Shown one piece after another: positions 28,117 to 37,322 of a DNA stretch of 64,000 nucleotides. The DNA is taken from NCBI GenBank assembly GCA_964548855.1, contig CAZJSR010000003.1:34188-98187 (forward strand), in the 5' to 3' direction. Source of the stretch: UBA3206 sp964548855 (lineage in GTDB: Bacteria > Bacillota_I > Bacilli_A > Acholeplasmatales > Anaeroplasmataceae). Under the pieces are notes generated by a model that saw only the letters and a list, made by a program, of their open reading frames with translations, did not search any database and was not told where the DNA came from. The position numbers and the translations under genes were made by a program. The number at the start of each line of letters is the position of its first letter. Within the stretch, counting starts at the first letter, position 1.

Positions 28117-29421
28117 ATGATTGGATTTGAAGAAGTAACTAAGACAATGACAAAAGAAGAAGCTATTAAAGAAGCGAGTAGATGTTTAAACTGTAAGGTG
28201 CCAATGTGTAAAAAAGGATGTCCTGCAGGATTACCTATACCAGATTTCATTCAAGCAATAAAGAATGATGATTTAGAATTAGCATATGAACTAATTAATA
28301 CAATGACTAATTTATCACCTATATGTTCAAGAGTTTGTGCTCATGAAAAACAATGTATTGGAAATTGTATTCGTAATAAGATGAAAACAAAAGACCCTAT
28401 TAATGTAGGAGGTCTTGAGAGATTTGTTGGTGATAATGCTAAATATAGACCACAAGCTCCTAAGGAGTTTAAAGAAGGATTTAAAGTTGCGATTATCGGA
28501 GCTGGACCTGCAGGATTATCATGTGCATTAGAACTTGCGAAAAATGGTATAAGATCAACAATATTTGAACGTATGCCATATGCAGGTGGAGTAACTGCAT
28601 ACGGTATCCCAGAATATAGATTACCAAAGGATATATTAAATAAGCATATTGATTATATTAAGAGTATGGGCGTTGAATTTGTATTTAATTGTGATATGAA
28701 AGATACTACAGTTGATTCTCTTAAAGCCAAAGGATATAATAAGATATTTGTAGCCGTTGGATTAACAAAATCAAAGGCTATGCGTATTCCGGGAGAGGAT
28801 GCAAGTGGTGTTATTGATGCGAATACTTTATTAAAGAAAGTAAATAATTATGTATCTTATAATATCGGACAAGAAGTTAAATTAACAGGACGTACAATTG
28901 TAGTAGGGGCTGGAAATGTAGCGATGGATGCGTGTAGAACTGCTGTGAGAATTGGTGATGGAAGCGAAGTAATGATTGTTTATCGTCGTAGTTTAGAAGA
29001 AGCACCGGCTTCAAAAATAGAATTAAAAGAAGCAAATGAAGAAGGTGTAGTATTTAATTTCTTAACAAATCCAGTTGAAGTAATTAAGGATGAAACAGGA
29101 CATATAAAAGCATTAAAGGTTGAAAAAATGGAACTTGGTGAACCAGATGAATCTGGACGTAGAAGTCCTGTTGGTACTGGTATTTATGAAGAATTAGAAT
29201 GCAATAATTTTATTGTTGCGATAGGGCAAAGTCCTGCGAGAGACTTTATTGAAATTAATAGTATCGAATCTGATCATGGGTATATTAAAGCTTCAAATGA
29301 TATAACATCAGTGGATGATGTTTATGCAGGTGGAGATATAGTTCGTGGTGCTGATACTGTAGTTAGATCTATGGTTGATGGAAAACGTGTAGCACTAGAT
29401 ATTATAAATAAATTAAAATAA
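28117..29421 (+). CDS. gltD: NADPH-dependent glutamate synthase beta subunit-like oxidoreductase
   Basis: A 434-residue GltD-type flavoprotein. Cys clusters at the N-terminus (CLNCKVPMCKKGCPAG and CSRVCAHEKQCIGNC) would hold two [4Fe-4S] clusters, followed by the FAD site GAGPAGLSCALELA and the NADPH site VVGAGNVAMDA. Such subunits pass electrons from NADPH to a partner, usually glutamate synthase GltB, or form NfnB with a diaphorase. No such partner gene lies next to it. A GAGGAG ribosome site precedes the ATG. It is the last gene of the aro operon, 19 bp after aroC and before the terminator, so it may provide glutamate for the final transaminations (inference). The symbol is by similarity only. 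Confidence 0.85.
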   Translation: MIGFEEVTKTMTKEEAIKEASRCLNCKVPMCKKGCPAGLPIPDFIQAIKNDDLELAYELINTMTNLSPICSRVCAHEKQCIGNCIRNKMKTKDPINVGGLERFVGDNAKYRPQAPKEFKEGFKVAIIGAGPAGLSCALELAKNGIRSTIFERMPYAGGVTAYGIPEYRLPKDILNKHIDYIKSMGVEFVFNCDMKDTTVDSLKAKGYNKIFVAVGLTKSKAMRIPGEDASGVIDANTLLKKVNNYVSYNIGQEVKLTGRTIVVGAGNVAMDACRTAVRIGDGSEVMIVYRRSLEEAPASKIELKEANEEGVVFNFLTNPVEVIKDETGHIKALKVEKMELGEPDESGRRSPVGTGIYEELECNNFIVAIGQSPARDFIEINSIESDHGYIKASNDITSVDDVYAGGDIVRGADTVVRSMVDGKRVALDIINKLK

Positions 29422-29434
29422 TATATATGTTTAT

Positions 29435-29457
29435 CCCCTTAAAAAGGGGTTTTTTTC
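29435..29457 (+). terminator. Terminator of the aro operon
   Basis: CCCCTT-AAA-AAGGGG followed by seven or more T. Confidence 0.9.
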
Positions 29458-29472
29458 TTTATGGCAATTCTA

Positions 29473-29501
29473 TTGTATAAATTATAATGTTAAATTATAA
29501 T
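29473..29501 (+). promoter_or_regulatory. Promoter of the YD-like repeat gene
   Basis: TTGTAT and TATAAT are 17 bp apart, 25 bp before the start codon. Confidence 0.6.
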
Positions 29502-29526
29502 AATCTTAAAGAGAGGAATTGATATC

Positions 29527-30333
29527 ATGATTGAAGAAAGAACTACAGTAGATTCAAATAAGAGAGTAATAAAAGAGGAATATGTTGAATTTGATGGTAA
29601 AAATAATATTATTTGGACAACGGAAATTGAATACGATTATGATCTAAAAGGGAATGAAAAAAATGTTTTACATAAAAGTTATAATGAAAAACATGAATTA
29701 GTCAAGAAAACTATAATTCAATATGAGTATGATATTAATAATCTAATAACAAAAAAAATATATACTGAATTTGATTCGAATGATATTTTTGTTGAAAAAA
29801 CAGAATATGATTATGAATATGATGAAGAAGGAAAGAAAAGCCTAGAATATTGGATTGATTATGATTCAGAAGATAGAATTATAAATAAAACTGTATTTGC
29901 AGAATCTCGTAAAAAGATAAGTGAATTAAATATTATGTATGATAATAGCGGTGAGATTAAAAATATAACTGAGAGTTTATTTGAATATAATAATAGAGGA
30001 TATTTATCTAAAGAAACAATTAATGTTCGTGATTCAAAAGTAAAAAAAGAAACGATAAATGAATATAATATAAGAGGATATGTAGGAAAAGAAACTATAA
30101 TTATTTGTAACCTTGATGGTAATATAATTAATAAGAGTGAAAAAGAATACGATAAATATGGGAAACTATTATTAAAGATAAGTGAAAGTTTTTATGATAA
30201 TAATTTTAAATTTGTTTATTTGAAAGAATGTTTATATGAATATAACGATTCTTTAGAAAAAATAAAAGAGATAAATAAATATTATGATTCTAATGGTAAT
30301 GAAATTAGTTTGCCTTTATTTGAGAATAAATAA
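29527..30333 (+). CDS. YD-like repeat protein of unknown function (268 aa)
   Basis: No signal peptide or membrane segment is visible, so the protein is probably cytosolic. The whole length consists of imperfect units of about 25-30 residues in which a Tyr-rich strand (EYDYD, YEYD, YDYEYDEEG, EYNNRGY, EYNIRGY, EKEYDKYGK, LYEYND) is followed by a Lys-rich strand (such as KKTI, KKET or NKSEKE). The pattern resembles the YD repeats of RHS proteins, a beta-strand ladder, but it is shorter and without RHS core or toxin parts. GAGAGGA lies before the ATG. Strongly charged and highly AT in codons. It stands alone with its own promoter and terminator. Confidence 0.65.
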   Translation: MIEERTTVDSNKRVIKEEYVEFDGKNNIIWTTEIEYDYDLKGNEKNVLHKSYNEKHELVKKTIIQYEYDINNLITKKIYTEFDSNDIFVEKTEYDYEYDEEGKKSLEYWIDYDSEDRIINKTVFAESRKKISELNIMYDNSGEIKNITESLFEYNNRGYLSKETINVRDSKVKKETINEYNIRGYVGKETIIICNLDGNIINKSEKEYDKYGKLLLKISESFYDNNFKFVYLKECLYEYNDSLEKIKEINKYYDSNGNEISLPLFENK

Positions 30334-30367
30334 AATAATACCTAAATTTTTTTAAGTATTGAAACAA

Positions 30368-30400
30368 AATGCTATACTTTTTTAAGTTTAGCATTTTTAT
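30368..30400 (+). terminator. Terminator after the YD-like gene
   Basis: ATGCTA and TAGCAT pair with an inner AC/GT pair and a single mismatch, followed by TTTTTATTGTTTT. Confidence 0.7.
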
Positions 30401-30468
30401 TGTTTTAAACAAAAAAATACTTTCACAATTAACTTTAAAAAAAATATGTTTAAAAACTATAAAATTAA

Positions 30469-30498
30469 TTGTATTTTTTGTCGAAAAAAATGTATAAT
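30469..30498 (+). promoter_or_regulatory. Promoter of the DUF1508 gene
   Basis: TTGTAT and TATAAT are separated by 18 bp, 38 bp before the ATG. Confidence 0.55.
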
Positions 30499-30536
30499 GA
30501 AATTAAGGAATAAAAAAAGGAAGGAAAGTGTTTATT

Positions 30537-31775
30537 ATGTTTTTAATATCAGACAAATTATTAGGAATTATTGTAGTAGCATGTGCTGGAGTTTTATTGG
30601 TGTTAGCTATAATATGTGCTATTATTTCTTCTAAGAATAAGAAGAAACAAACACCTGTAACATTAGAAGCTCGTGAAGAAAATGAGGTTTTAGAAGAACC
30701 AGAAGATGAAAAAGAAACCGAGGAAGTTTTAGAAGATAATATAAATGAAGAATCAGAAGAAACTGTTGTTGAAGATTCAGAGTCAGAAGAAACTACTGAA
30801 ACTGAAGAAGAACCAAAAGAAGTTGAAACAGAAGATGCTTTAGAGGAAAACGTTGTTGAAGAACTAGAAGACGACGAAGAATCAGAAGAAGTTGAACTAG
30901 AAGACGAAGAATCTAAAGAAGTAGAAGAAATAGAAGAAGCGCCTATAGAAAATACAGAAGATGAAGAAGAAGTAACTGAAGAATCTATTGATGAACAAGA
31001 AGAAACTAAAGAGGAAGAAAAAGAAACTTTAGTAAAAAGAACAGGAAGATATGCAGGAAAATATATTATTAGATGTGAAAATGGTGGATATAGATATCAA
31101 TTACTAGCATCTAATGGTCAATCATTAATTATATCAGAACCTTATACAACTGAAAAAGGTTGTCGTAATGGTATTAATACAGTTAAGAAGAATGCTGTAG
31201 AAGGTACTATTAAAATTGATGCAGACAAGCATGGACTTTATTTCTTTACTTTAGTTTCAAAACAAAATCGTATTTTATGTCAAAGTGCTAACTATACAAC
31301 TAAAGAATCAGCTGAAAAAGCTTCACTTTCATTTAAGAAGTTTGCGTTAACTGATAATATTATAGTGGATGAATCATCTGATGGTTCAGTAAGTACTAGT
31401 GAAAAAGCTGATGTTGAATATGAAGAAAAAACAAATGGTACATATGAAATAGAATCTGATGGTGACAATGGCTATATTTATGTTTTAAAAGCATCAAATA
31501 ATGTTAAAATTGTAACAAGTCAAGATTATGGTTCAATCGCAAGTTGTAAAGAAGCATTAGAAAGATTTAGAGAAGCTGTATATACAGGAGAATTTTTAAT
31601 TTATAAAGATAAGAATAGTAATTTCCAATTTAAGTTATATAATTCTAATAAGAGATTAGTTGTGGCAGGTGAAGTATACTCTTCAAGAGCCCAAGTAATT
31701 CAAACTATTATATCAATTAAATCTTATGCAAAAAATGCACAATTAGTTGAAAAAACAACTGTAGAAGAAGAATAG
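30537..31775 (+). CDS. Membrane-anchored acidic protein with repeated DUF1508 (YegP-like) domains
   Basis: Of 412 residues, about 7-32 form one transmembrane helix (KLLGIIVVACAGVLLVLAII). A stretch of some 125 residues extremely rich in Glu and Asp follows. Then come four units of the DUF1508/YegP type, recognisable from repeats such as YIIRCENGGYRYQLLASNGQ, GLYFFTLVSKQNRILCQS, GYIYVLKASNNVKIVTSQ and FQFKLYNSNKRLVVAGE, each ending in a helix with a YxSxxxC- or YTT-type start. DUF1508 has no defined activity. The acidic segment probably is disordered and may act as a spacer. ATG 30537 is chosen because GGAAGGA sits 10 bases upstream; an in-frame GTG at 30528 is too close to it. A terminator follows. 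Confidence 0.8.
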   Translation: MFLISDKLLGIIVVACAGVLLVLAIICAIISSKNKKKQTPVTLEAREENEVLEEPEDEKETEEVLEDNINEESEETVVEDSESEETTETEEEPKEVETEDALEENVVEELEDDEESEEVELEDEESKEVEEIEEAPIENTEDEEEVTEESIDEQEETKEEEKETLVKRTGRYAGKYIIRCENGGYRYQLLASNGQSLIISEPYTTEKGCRNGINTVKKNAVEGTIKIDADKHGLYFFTLVSKQNRILCQSANYTTKESAEKASLSFKKFALTDNIIVDESSDGSVSTSEKADVEYEEKTNGTYEIESDGDNGYIYVLKASNNVKIVTSQDYGSIASCKEALERFREAVYTGEFLIYKDKNSNFQFKLYNSNKRLVVAGEVYSSRAQVIQTIISIKSYAKNAQLVEKTTVEEE

Positions 31776-31781
31776 TAAAAG

Positions 31782-31811
31782 AATTCCTGAATTTTTTCAG
31801 GAATTTTTTTA
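31782..31811 (+). terminator. Terminator after the DUF1508 gene
   Basis: AATTCCTGAA/TTCAGGAATT 10-bp stem around TTTT, followed by a T-run. Confidence 0.9.
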
Positions 31812-31914
31812 TTTCTAGTAAATAAAATATAGTAATTAGTAAAACTTAGCTTCAGCAGATTTATTAAATCTTCAATTGTAAAAGTAAACTTTTTTAAAAA
31901 AATTCAAAAATAAC

Positions 31915-31943
31915 TTGCGTCAATTAATTCATTATGCTATAAT
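31915..31943 (+). promoter_or_regulatory. Promoter of the tRNA cluster
   Basis: TTGCGT (31915-31920), 17-bp spacer, TATAAT (31938-31943). It is 19 bp upstream of the first tRNA; the four tRNAs are closely spaced and share one terminator. Confidence 0.75.
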
Positions 31944-31962
31944 GAAATAGCTGCAATGCAAT

Positions 31963-32038
31963 GGTCCGGTGGTGTAGTGGTTAACATGCTAGTCTGTCAC
32001 ACTGGAGATCGCGGGTTCAAGTCCCGTCCGGACCGCCA
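31963..32038 (+). tRNA. tRNA-Asp (GTC)
   Basis: Acceptor GGTCCGG pairs with CCGGACC, the anticodon loop CTGTCAC has GTC, the T arm has TTCAAGT, and CCA is encoded. Confidence 0.95.
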
Positions 32039-32054
32039 CTAATTTTTAAGATAT

Positions 32055-32131
32055 GCACCCATAGATCAATTGGATAGATCGTTTGACTACGGATCAAAAG
32101 GTTGAGGGTTCGAGCCCTTCTGGGTGCGCCA
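32055..32131 (+). tRNA. tRNA-Arg (ACG)
   Basis: Acceptor GCACCCA/TGGGTGC, anticodon stem TTTGA/TCAAA with loop CTACGGA (anticodon ACG), T loop TTCGAGC, CCA encoded. The first anticodon base A is normally deaminated to inosine by TadA. Confidence 0.95.
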
Positions 32132-32137
32132 TATCTT

Positions 32138-32213
32138 GGAGGTTTAGCTCAGTTGGGAGAGCATCTGCCTTACAAGCAGAGGGTCAGCGGTTCGAGCCCG
32201 TTAACCTCCACCA
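32138..32213 (+). tRNA. tRNA-Val (TAC)
   Basis: Acceptor GGAGGTT/AACCTCC, anticodon stem TCTGC/GCAGA with loop CTTACAA (anticodon TAC), T loop TTCGAGC, CCA encoded. Confidence 0.95.
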
Positions 32214-32216
32214 TTT

Positions 32217-32292
<76 letters not shown>

Positions 32293-32307
32293 TTTATAAT
32301 GTTTTTT

Positions 32308-32336
32308 AATTGGTACTTTTGTATCAATTTTTTTTA
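32308..32336 (+). terminator. Terminator of the tRNA cluster
   Basis: AATTGGTAC pairs with GTATCAATT (one G-U) around TTTT, followed by eight T. Confidence 0.85.
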
Positions 32337-32459
32337 TTTTTTGAATAATAATCATAATTAATAACTCATGTGATATTTTATTTAATAGATTTAAATTAAA
32401 AAAAATAAAGTATTATTAAATATATACAAATGATATAATATTTATGAGGTGATTAATCT

Positions 32460-33875
32460 ATGCGTAAAACTAAGATTGTATGTACATTAGGTCCTTCATT
32501 GGATGATTATGAAGTTTTAAAGAAAGCTTTTTTAAGTGGACTTAATTGTGCCAGATTAAATTTTTCTCATGGTACGCATGAAGAACAAAAAATAAGAATT
32601 GATAATATTAAAAAAATAAATAAAGAATTAAATATGAATGTACCTATTTTATTGGATACTAAAGGTCCTGAAATTAGAGTTAGAGATTTTGAAAACAAAT
32701 TTGTTAATTTAAAAGTAGGGCAAGAATTTATATTATCTTCAGATTTTAATTTAATTGGGAATGAAAAAATTTGTGGGCTTTCATATCCTAATTTAGCTAA
32801 ATTTGTAAAAGAAGGAGATAAAATACTAGTTGATGATGGTAAAATTGGACTTTTAGTAACAAGAATTGAAGGGACAAATATTGTAACTGAGGTTTTAAAT
32901 GATGGTAAAGTAAGTAACCATAAAAGTATTAATGTTCCTAATGTTATTGTTGACATGCCATATATTAGTGAAACTGATAAATCAGATATTTTGTTTGGTA
33001 TAAAACAAGATGTTGATTATATTGCTGCATCATTTGTAAGACGTAAACAAGATTTATTAGATTTAAGAAAATTACTTGATGACAATGGTGGAGAAAATAT
33101 TAAAATTATAGCTAAAATTGAAAATACTGAAGGTGTTTTAAATTTATCGGATATAGTTTCAACTGCAGATGGAGTAATGGTAGCTCGTGGAGATTTAGGT
33201 GTAGAGGTTGCATATAAGAAATTACCATCCATTCAAAAAGAAATGATTTCAGAATGTTATAAACAAGGTAAAATAGTAATCACTGCGACACAAATGCTTG
33301 ATTCTATGCAACAAAATCCAAGACCAACTCGTGCGGAAGTATCAGATGTAGCTAATGCTGTTTACGATCAAACTACATGTACTATGTTATCAGGTGAAAC
33401 TGCTGCAGGAATGTATCCAATTGATTCTATTGTTGCGATGGGAGATATCGCAAAATTTGCAGAAGAAGATATTAATTATAATCTTCGTTTTACTAAAAAA
33501 CATCTAGATTTAGGAAATGAACCTGTATCAGTTGTAGCTAACTGTGCAGTGCTTGCTTCATTTCAAACTAAAGCAAAAGCTATTATATGTGTGACAATGC
33601 ATGGACAAACAGCACTAAAAATTTCAGCATATCGTCCTGAATGTCCTATTATTGCGATTACAGTTGATCCTAAGGCTTGTAGACAATTGAATATTGCTTG
33701 GAATGTACTTCCTGTTTTAGCAGAAAGAAAGAATACAACAGATGAGTTATTTTTATATGCTATAGAAAAAGCTAAAGAAACAGGACTTGTAAAAAAAGGT
33801 GATAATATTGTTATTACAACAGGTTCTATGGTTGGACCAGGATTTACAGATACAATAAAACTTCATACTATATAG
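32460..33875 (+). CDS. pyk: Pyruvate kinase
   Basis: A 471-residue pyruvate kinase, transferring phosphate from PEP to ADP. RKTKIVCTLGPS, RLNFSHG, LDTKGPEIR, IIAKIENTEGV, MVARGDLGVEV and the TATQMLDSM segment cover substrate, K+/Mg2+ and nucleotide sites. The length is that of the core enzyme; the extra PEP-utiliser-like C-terminal domain of Bacillus and many Bacillota is absent. GAGGTGATT precedes the ATG and a TATAAT lies at 32434-32439 without a good -35. No terminator is seen before the next gene, so read-through is possible. Confidence 0.96.
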   Translation: MRKTKIVCTLGPSLDDYEVLKKAFLSGLNCARLNFSHGTHEEQKIRIDNIKKINKELNMNVPILLDTKGPEIRVRDFENKFVNLKVGQEFILSSDFNLIGNEKICGLSYPNLAKFVKEGDKILVDDGKIGLLVTRIEGTNIVTEVLNDGKVSNHKSINVPNVIVDMPYISETDKSDILFGIKQDVDYIAASFVRRKQDLLDLRKLLDDNGGENIKIIAKIENTEGVLNLSDIVSTADGVMVARGDLGVEVAYKKLPSIQKEMISECYKQGKIVITATQMLDSMQQNPRPTRAEVSDVANAVYDQTTCTMLSGETAAGMYPIDSIVAMGDIAKFAEEDINYNLRFTKKHLDLGNEPVSVVANCAVLASFQTKAKAIICVTMHGQTALKISAYRPECPIIAITVDPKACRQLNIAWNVLPVLAERKNTTDELFLYAIEKAKETGLVKKGDNIVITTGSMVGPGFTDTIKLHTI

Positions 33876-33954
33876 TTAAATTAAAAAAGCCTATCAACAT
33901 CCATAAATTCATCATATTATATTAGTGGTTAGAGATAACTAAGGTGGTGAATTT

Positions 33955-34320
33955 ATGAGTTGTGGGTGCAACAAATGTTGTAATCAAGAGCCACTAGAAG
34001 ATAATGAAATTTATTGTTGTGGTCAATTATATCAATATACGTTGACAACTGATGCAGGCAATAATCAAAGTTTATTATGTACTCCATGTAATCAACCAAC
34101 TGCGATTTTTGATGTAGCTTCAATTACTACTAAAACAAATGCATGTATGGGTGTTACATACTATCAAGCAGTTGTTAATACTGATCCTGTTGAGATAATT
34201 CAAGATTGTAATTTGAAAAATACTGTATGTAGATGTATCGAATTATATATGAAAGATAATGCATGTGGATGTGGATGTCAAAGTAGTTGTCAATGTAATA
34301 AAGGATTTAGTTTATTTTAA
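33955..34320 (+). CDS. Cys-rich small protein, spore-coat-like (121 aa)
   Basis: There are 17 Cys in 121 residues, gathered at both ends: CGCNKCC and YCC at the start, then CRC and CGCGCQSSCQC at the end. The middle has fewer Cys and a beta-like character (LYQYTLTTDAG, TYYQAVVNTDP). There is no signal peptide. Clustered Cys pairs suggest a disulfide-crosslinked structural protein or a metal-binding one; several coat and crust proteins of spore formers have this form, but I do not recognise a family. AAGGTGGTG precedes the ATG. A CATANNNTA sequence at 33913-33921 resembles a sigma-K -10 box but lacks a properly spaced -35. Confidence 0.75.
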   Translation: MSCGCNKCCNQEPLEDNEIYCCGQLYQYTLTTDAGNNQSLLCTPCNQPTAIFDVASITTKTNACMGVTYYQAVVNTDPVEIIQDCNLKNTVCRCIELYMKDNACGCGCQSSCQCNKGFSLF

Positions 34321-34326
34321 ACAATT

Positions 34327-34355
34327 ATCGGCGAGTTTATAAGCCGATTTTTTTC
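34327..34355 (+). terminator. Terminator after the Cys-rich gene
   Basis: ATCGGC/GCCGAT stem with a 10-nt loop, followed by seven T. Confidence 0.75.
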
Positions 34356-34360
34356 GTTTA

Positions 34361-34389
34361 TTGTAATTGATATATTCTAGTGCTATAAT
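34361..34389 (+). promoter_or_regulatory. Promoter of the second broken ABC locus
   Basis: TTGTAA (34361-34366) and TATAAT (34384-34389) are 17 bp apart, 18 bp before an ATG with a GAGGTGA site. The promoter looks intact although the genes behind it are not. Confidence 0.6.
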
Positions 34390-34407
34390 CAACTATGAGG
34401 TGAAGAT

Positions 34408-34664
34408 ATGAAGAAAATAGGAAGTTTAATAATAAAATGATGACTTAGAAAAATTAACTTCAAATGATGGTGAATGTTTACTTGAAGACACATTTACAGG
34501 AAAAAGAAACGCTGGTTCAAGTCAAGTGTTATCATTTGGTAATAAAAAAATATCAACTAAAAAATTAACAGATAAAATGTGGATATTATATGGTGCATCT
34601 GGTCGTGGAAGTGATACATGGTATAACGACACCATAACTATTATATTTACATTTTATAAATAAT
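34408..34664 (+). pseudogene. Remnant of a small gene upstream of ABC copy 2
   Basis: ATG 34408, behind GAGGTGA, gives MKKIGSLIIK and then TGA. One base over, from about 34439 to TAA near 34664, the sequence is open for some 74 codons: it starts DDLEKLTSNDGECLL and later has KRNAGSSQVLSFG, WILYGASGRGSD and ends in FTFYK. A single frameshift would join both parts into a protein of about 85 residues. No family is recognised. It directly precedes the broken ABC gene, in the place where copy 1 has its small membrane remnant. Confidence 0.45.
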
Positions 34665-34677
34665 GATTGGATTAATT

Positions 34678-37117
34678 ATGATAGAATTAAAAAATATAAA
34701 AAAAAGTCCTAAATGATTTAAATATAAAATTAGGAGATACAGGCTTAGTATGTATATTAGGTAAATCAGGTTGTGGTAAATCAACATTACTAAATATACT
34801 TGGAGGATTTGATAAAGAAGTTCAAGGACAAGTAATAGTTGATGGTGTTGATATTTTATCACTTAATGAAAAAGATCTAAATGATTATAGAAGAAATAAG
34901 ATAGGATTTGTTTTTCAAACATATAATTTAATAAGTAGACTCAATGTATATGAAAATATATGTTTGCCATATTATATTGATGGAAACGTTGAAAATGAAA
35001 ATGAAGTACTAGAAGTATTATCAGAACTTGAAATATTAGAACTAAAAGATAGAAAAACTAATACACTTAGTGGTGGAGAATCACAAAGAGTATCAATCGC
35101 GAGAGCCTATTTAAAGAAGCCAAGATTGTTATTGTGTGATGAACCAACTGGAGCTTTAGATGAGGAAAATACCGACAATATATTTACTCTTTTAAAACAA
35201 ATTAGTAAAAACTGTTTGGTCATTGTAGTTTCACATAATTCTATAGCTGCAAATAAATACGCGGATATAATATTAAAATTAAATGAAGGAAAAATTAATT
35301 ATGTAGAACCTTTATTAGAATATACTGAAGTTGAAGATAAAAAAACATCAAAGAAAATGAAATCTAAAAAGATATGTAAATTATCAAGTTCGTTATTGTT
35401 TAAGCATAAGTTTAGTTTAATAACGTCAATTTTAATGATGATTATTTCTGTAATATTGATATATTTTTCTTTTACAATAATGAGATTTAATATGGCAGAT
35501 TCTGTATATGAGAATAATTTGTCATATAACGAAGAGGTTATGAGTATTGGATGCAGATTTTCTAATTATAATGGAAATACTACTATAACAGAAAATTTAT
35601 TAGATAAAATGAAAGATTATGGTGATTGTGTAATAGGTTATGATGGAGATCGAAAAGAATTATATTCCTATTCTATAGAGAGATTAGAAGAAAAACAAAT
35701 GTATTATAATTCTTACTATATAAACAATATTTTCGAATATGATGATAACTTGAAAAAATTATTTGGACTTGAAATAGTAGAAGGAACATCCCCTGAAACT
35801 GAAGATGAAGCAATGATGACATATTATATGTATAACTATTATAAAAAATATGGATATAAAGGAATAAAAGATGGAGTTAGTGTTCAATTTTATCCTAATG
35901 ATATGAAAGATATAATAGGAATAGAAATTTTTGGGTATAAAATAACAGGTATTGTATCTACAAAAATAGATTATACAAAATATGATTTTGATTCTAACGA
36001 AACACCAAAAGATATAGATGCATGGAATAGGTATAACGAAGATGATAAAAATGGACTGATAAGTGCTTTATATGTAAAAAGTACAACTGCATATAAAATT
36101 CAAGATATTAGAGTTATGTCAAGCGTTGGAATGAAGAGTACTAGTAGTGAAAGTTCAGTGCCATATGATATCGCAAATGAAAATTATGAGATTTACACAA
36201 ATAAGACAAATTATAAAGTGTTGGTGAATGCAGAATATGTAGCTGAATCAAAATATGGAATTGGATATAATTATGCACTTAATGAATTTATAAATGAAAA
36301 TAGTGAGCTAACAACTTTAGAAGCTAAAGAAAGATTTAATAATATATTATTTGAATATATACCTTTGATGAGAAAAGAAAGGGTAATATTACACACAAAT
36401 GATAATACGATAAGTGTAAAATTTGAATTAGAAATTGATGGCTTTTATATTGAAGATGAAAAGGATAGTATGAAATTACTATTTTCAAAAGACTTTCTAG
36501 ATGAGTATGATTATCTAAGGGTAAGTAATGTAAGAAAAGTATATACAAATTTTAAGGCTTCTAAAAATTTATTAAAAGATATTGTTGATAGAAAATTATA
36601 TGATGTATATAAAAATCATAGTTATCCGGTTTATTTAATATTAGATTATAATTTTGTATATGATCAAATTAGTTCTGTGCAAAATTCAATGAAAGTATTA
36701 TCGTATATATTTTCAGGTGTTTAGATATTATTTATTATAATGTCAGGATTGATGATAATAAAAAATATCAATAATAACATGAAATTAACAATTAAAGATG
36801 TAGGAATACTTAGATCTATGGGGATTAGATTTGTTGATTTATATAGAATATTTAATGTTTATAATATTTTAATATTTGTAAGTAATCTTATTATTTCAAT
36901 ACCTATAGGAATAGGCTTTATAAAAGTTTTAAATAATCTAATAAATAAGTATTTACTAGATAGTGAAAGTGCGTCTTATGTTACTTTACTAATAAATTAT
37001 CCATCGAATATAATTGTTTGTATATTATTATGTGTATTGTTACCTATTGTTGTAACAATTATACCTATTATTATGACAACGAGAAAGTCTGTAAACACAA
37101 TAATAAAAACAGAATAA
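34678..37117 (+). pseudogene. MacB/FtsX-type ABC transporter, copy 2, broken by a frameshift and a TAG
   Basis: The frame from ATG 34678 runs MIELKNIKKS and stops. The A8 run at 34698-34705 carries one base too many; dropping it restores KKVLNDLNIKLGDTG and Walker A GKSGCGKSTLL. Signature LSGGESQRVSIARAY, Walker B LLCDEPTGALDE and the switch His follow. The permease aligns throughout with copy 1 (shared MTYYMYNYYKKYGYKG-type, FYPND/FYPSE and YTKYDFD segments), until TAG at 36722-36724 falls in the second-last helix region, where copy 1 has no stop. Open frame resumes to 37117 with the KDVGILRSMGIR motif. It therefore has at least two lesions. A 20-bp perfect terminator hairpin follows. Confidence 0.82.
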
Positions 37118-37118
37118 C

Positions 37119-37168
37119 AAATAGAGTCAATAATATATCCGTAATATATTATTGACTCTATTTATTTT
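37119..37168 (+). terminator. Terminator after ABC copy 2
   Basis: A perfect 20-bp stem (37119-37138 with 37144-37163, loop CCGTA) followed by a T-rich tail. Confidence 0.88.
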
Positions 37169-37322
37169 AAGAATCAGAATTTATTATTCTAAAATATGAT
37201 TTATATGTTCAATTTATAAAAGCGCATATTTTTTGTAAAAAAGTTGTAATTTTGTATATTTTATTATATTATATATAATATATAAGTGTTTACAAAAAGA
37301 AAAAATGAAAGTGGTGTTATCA

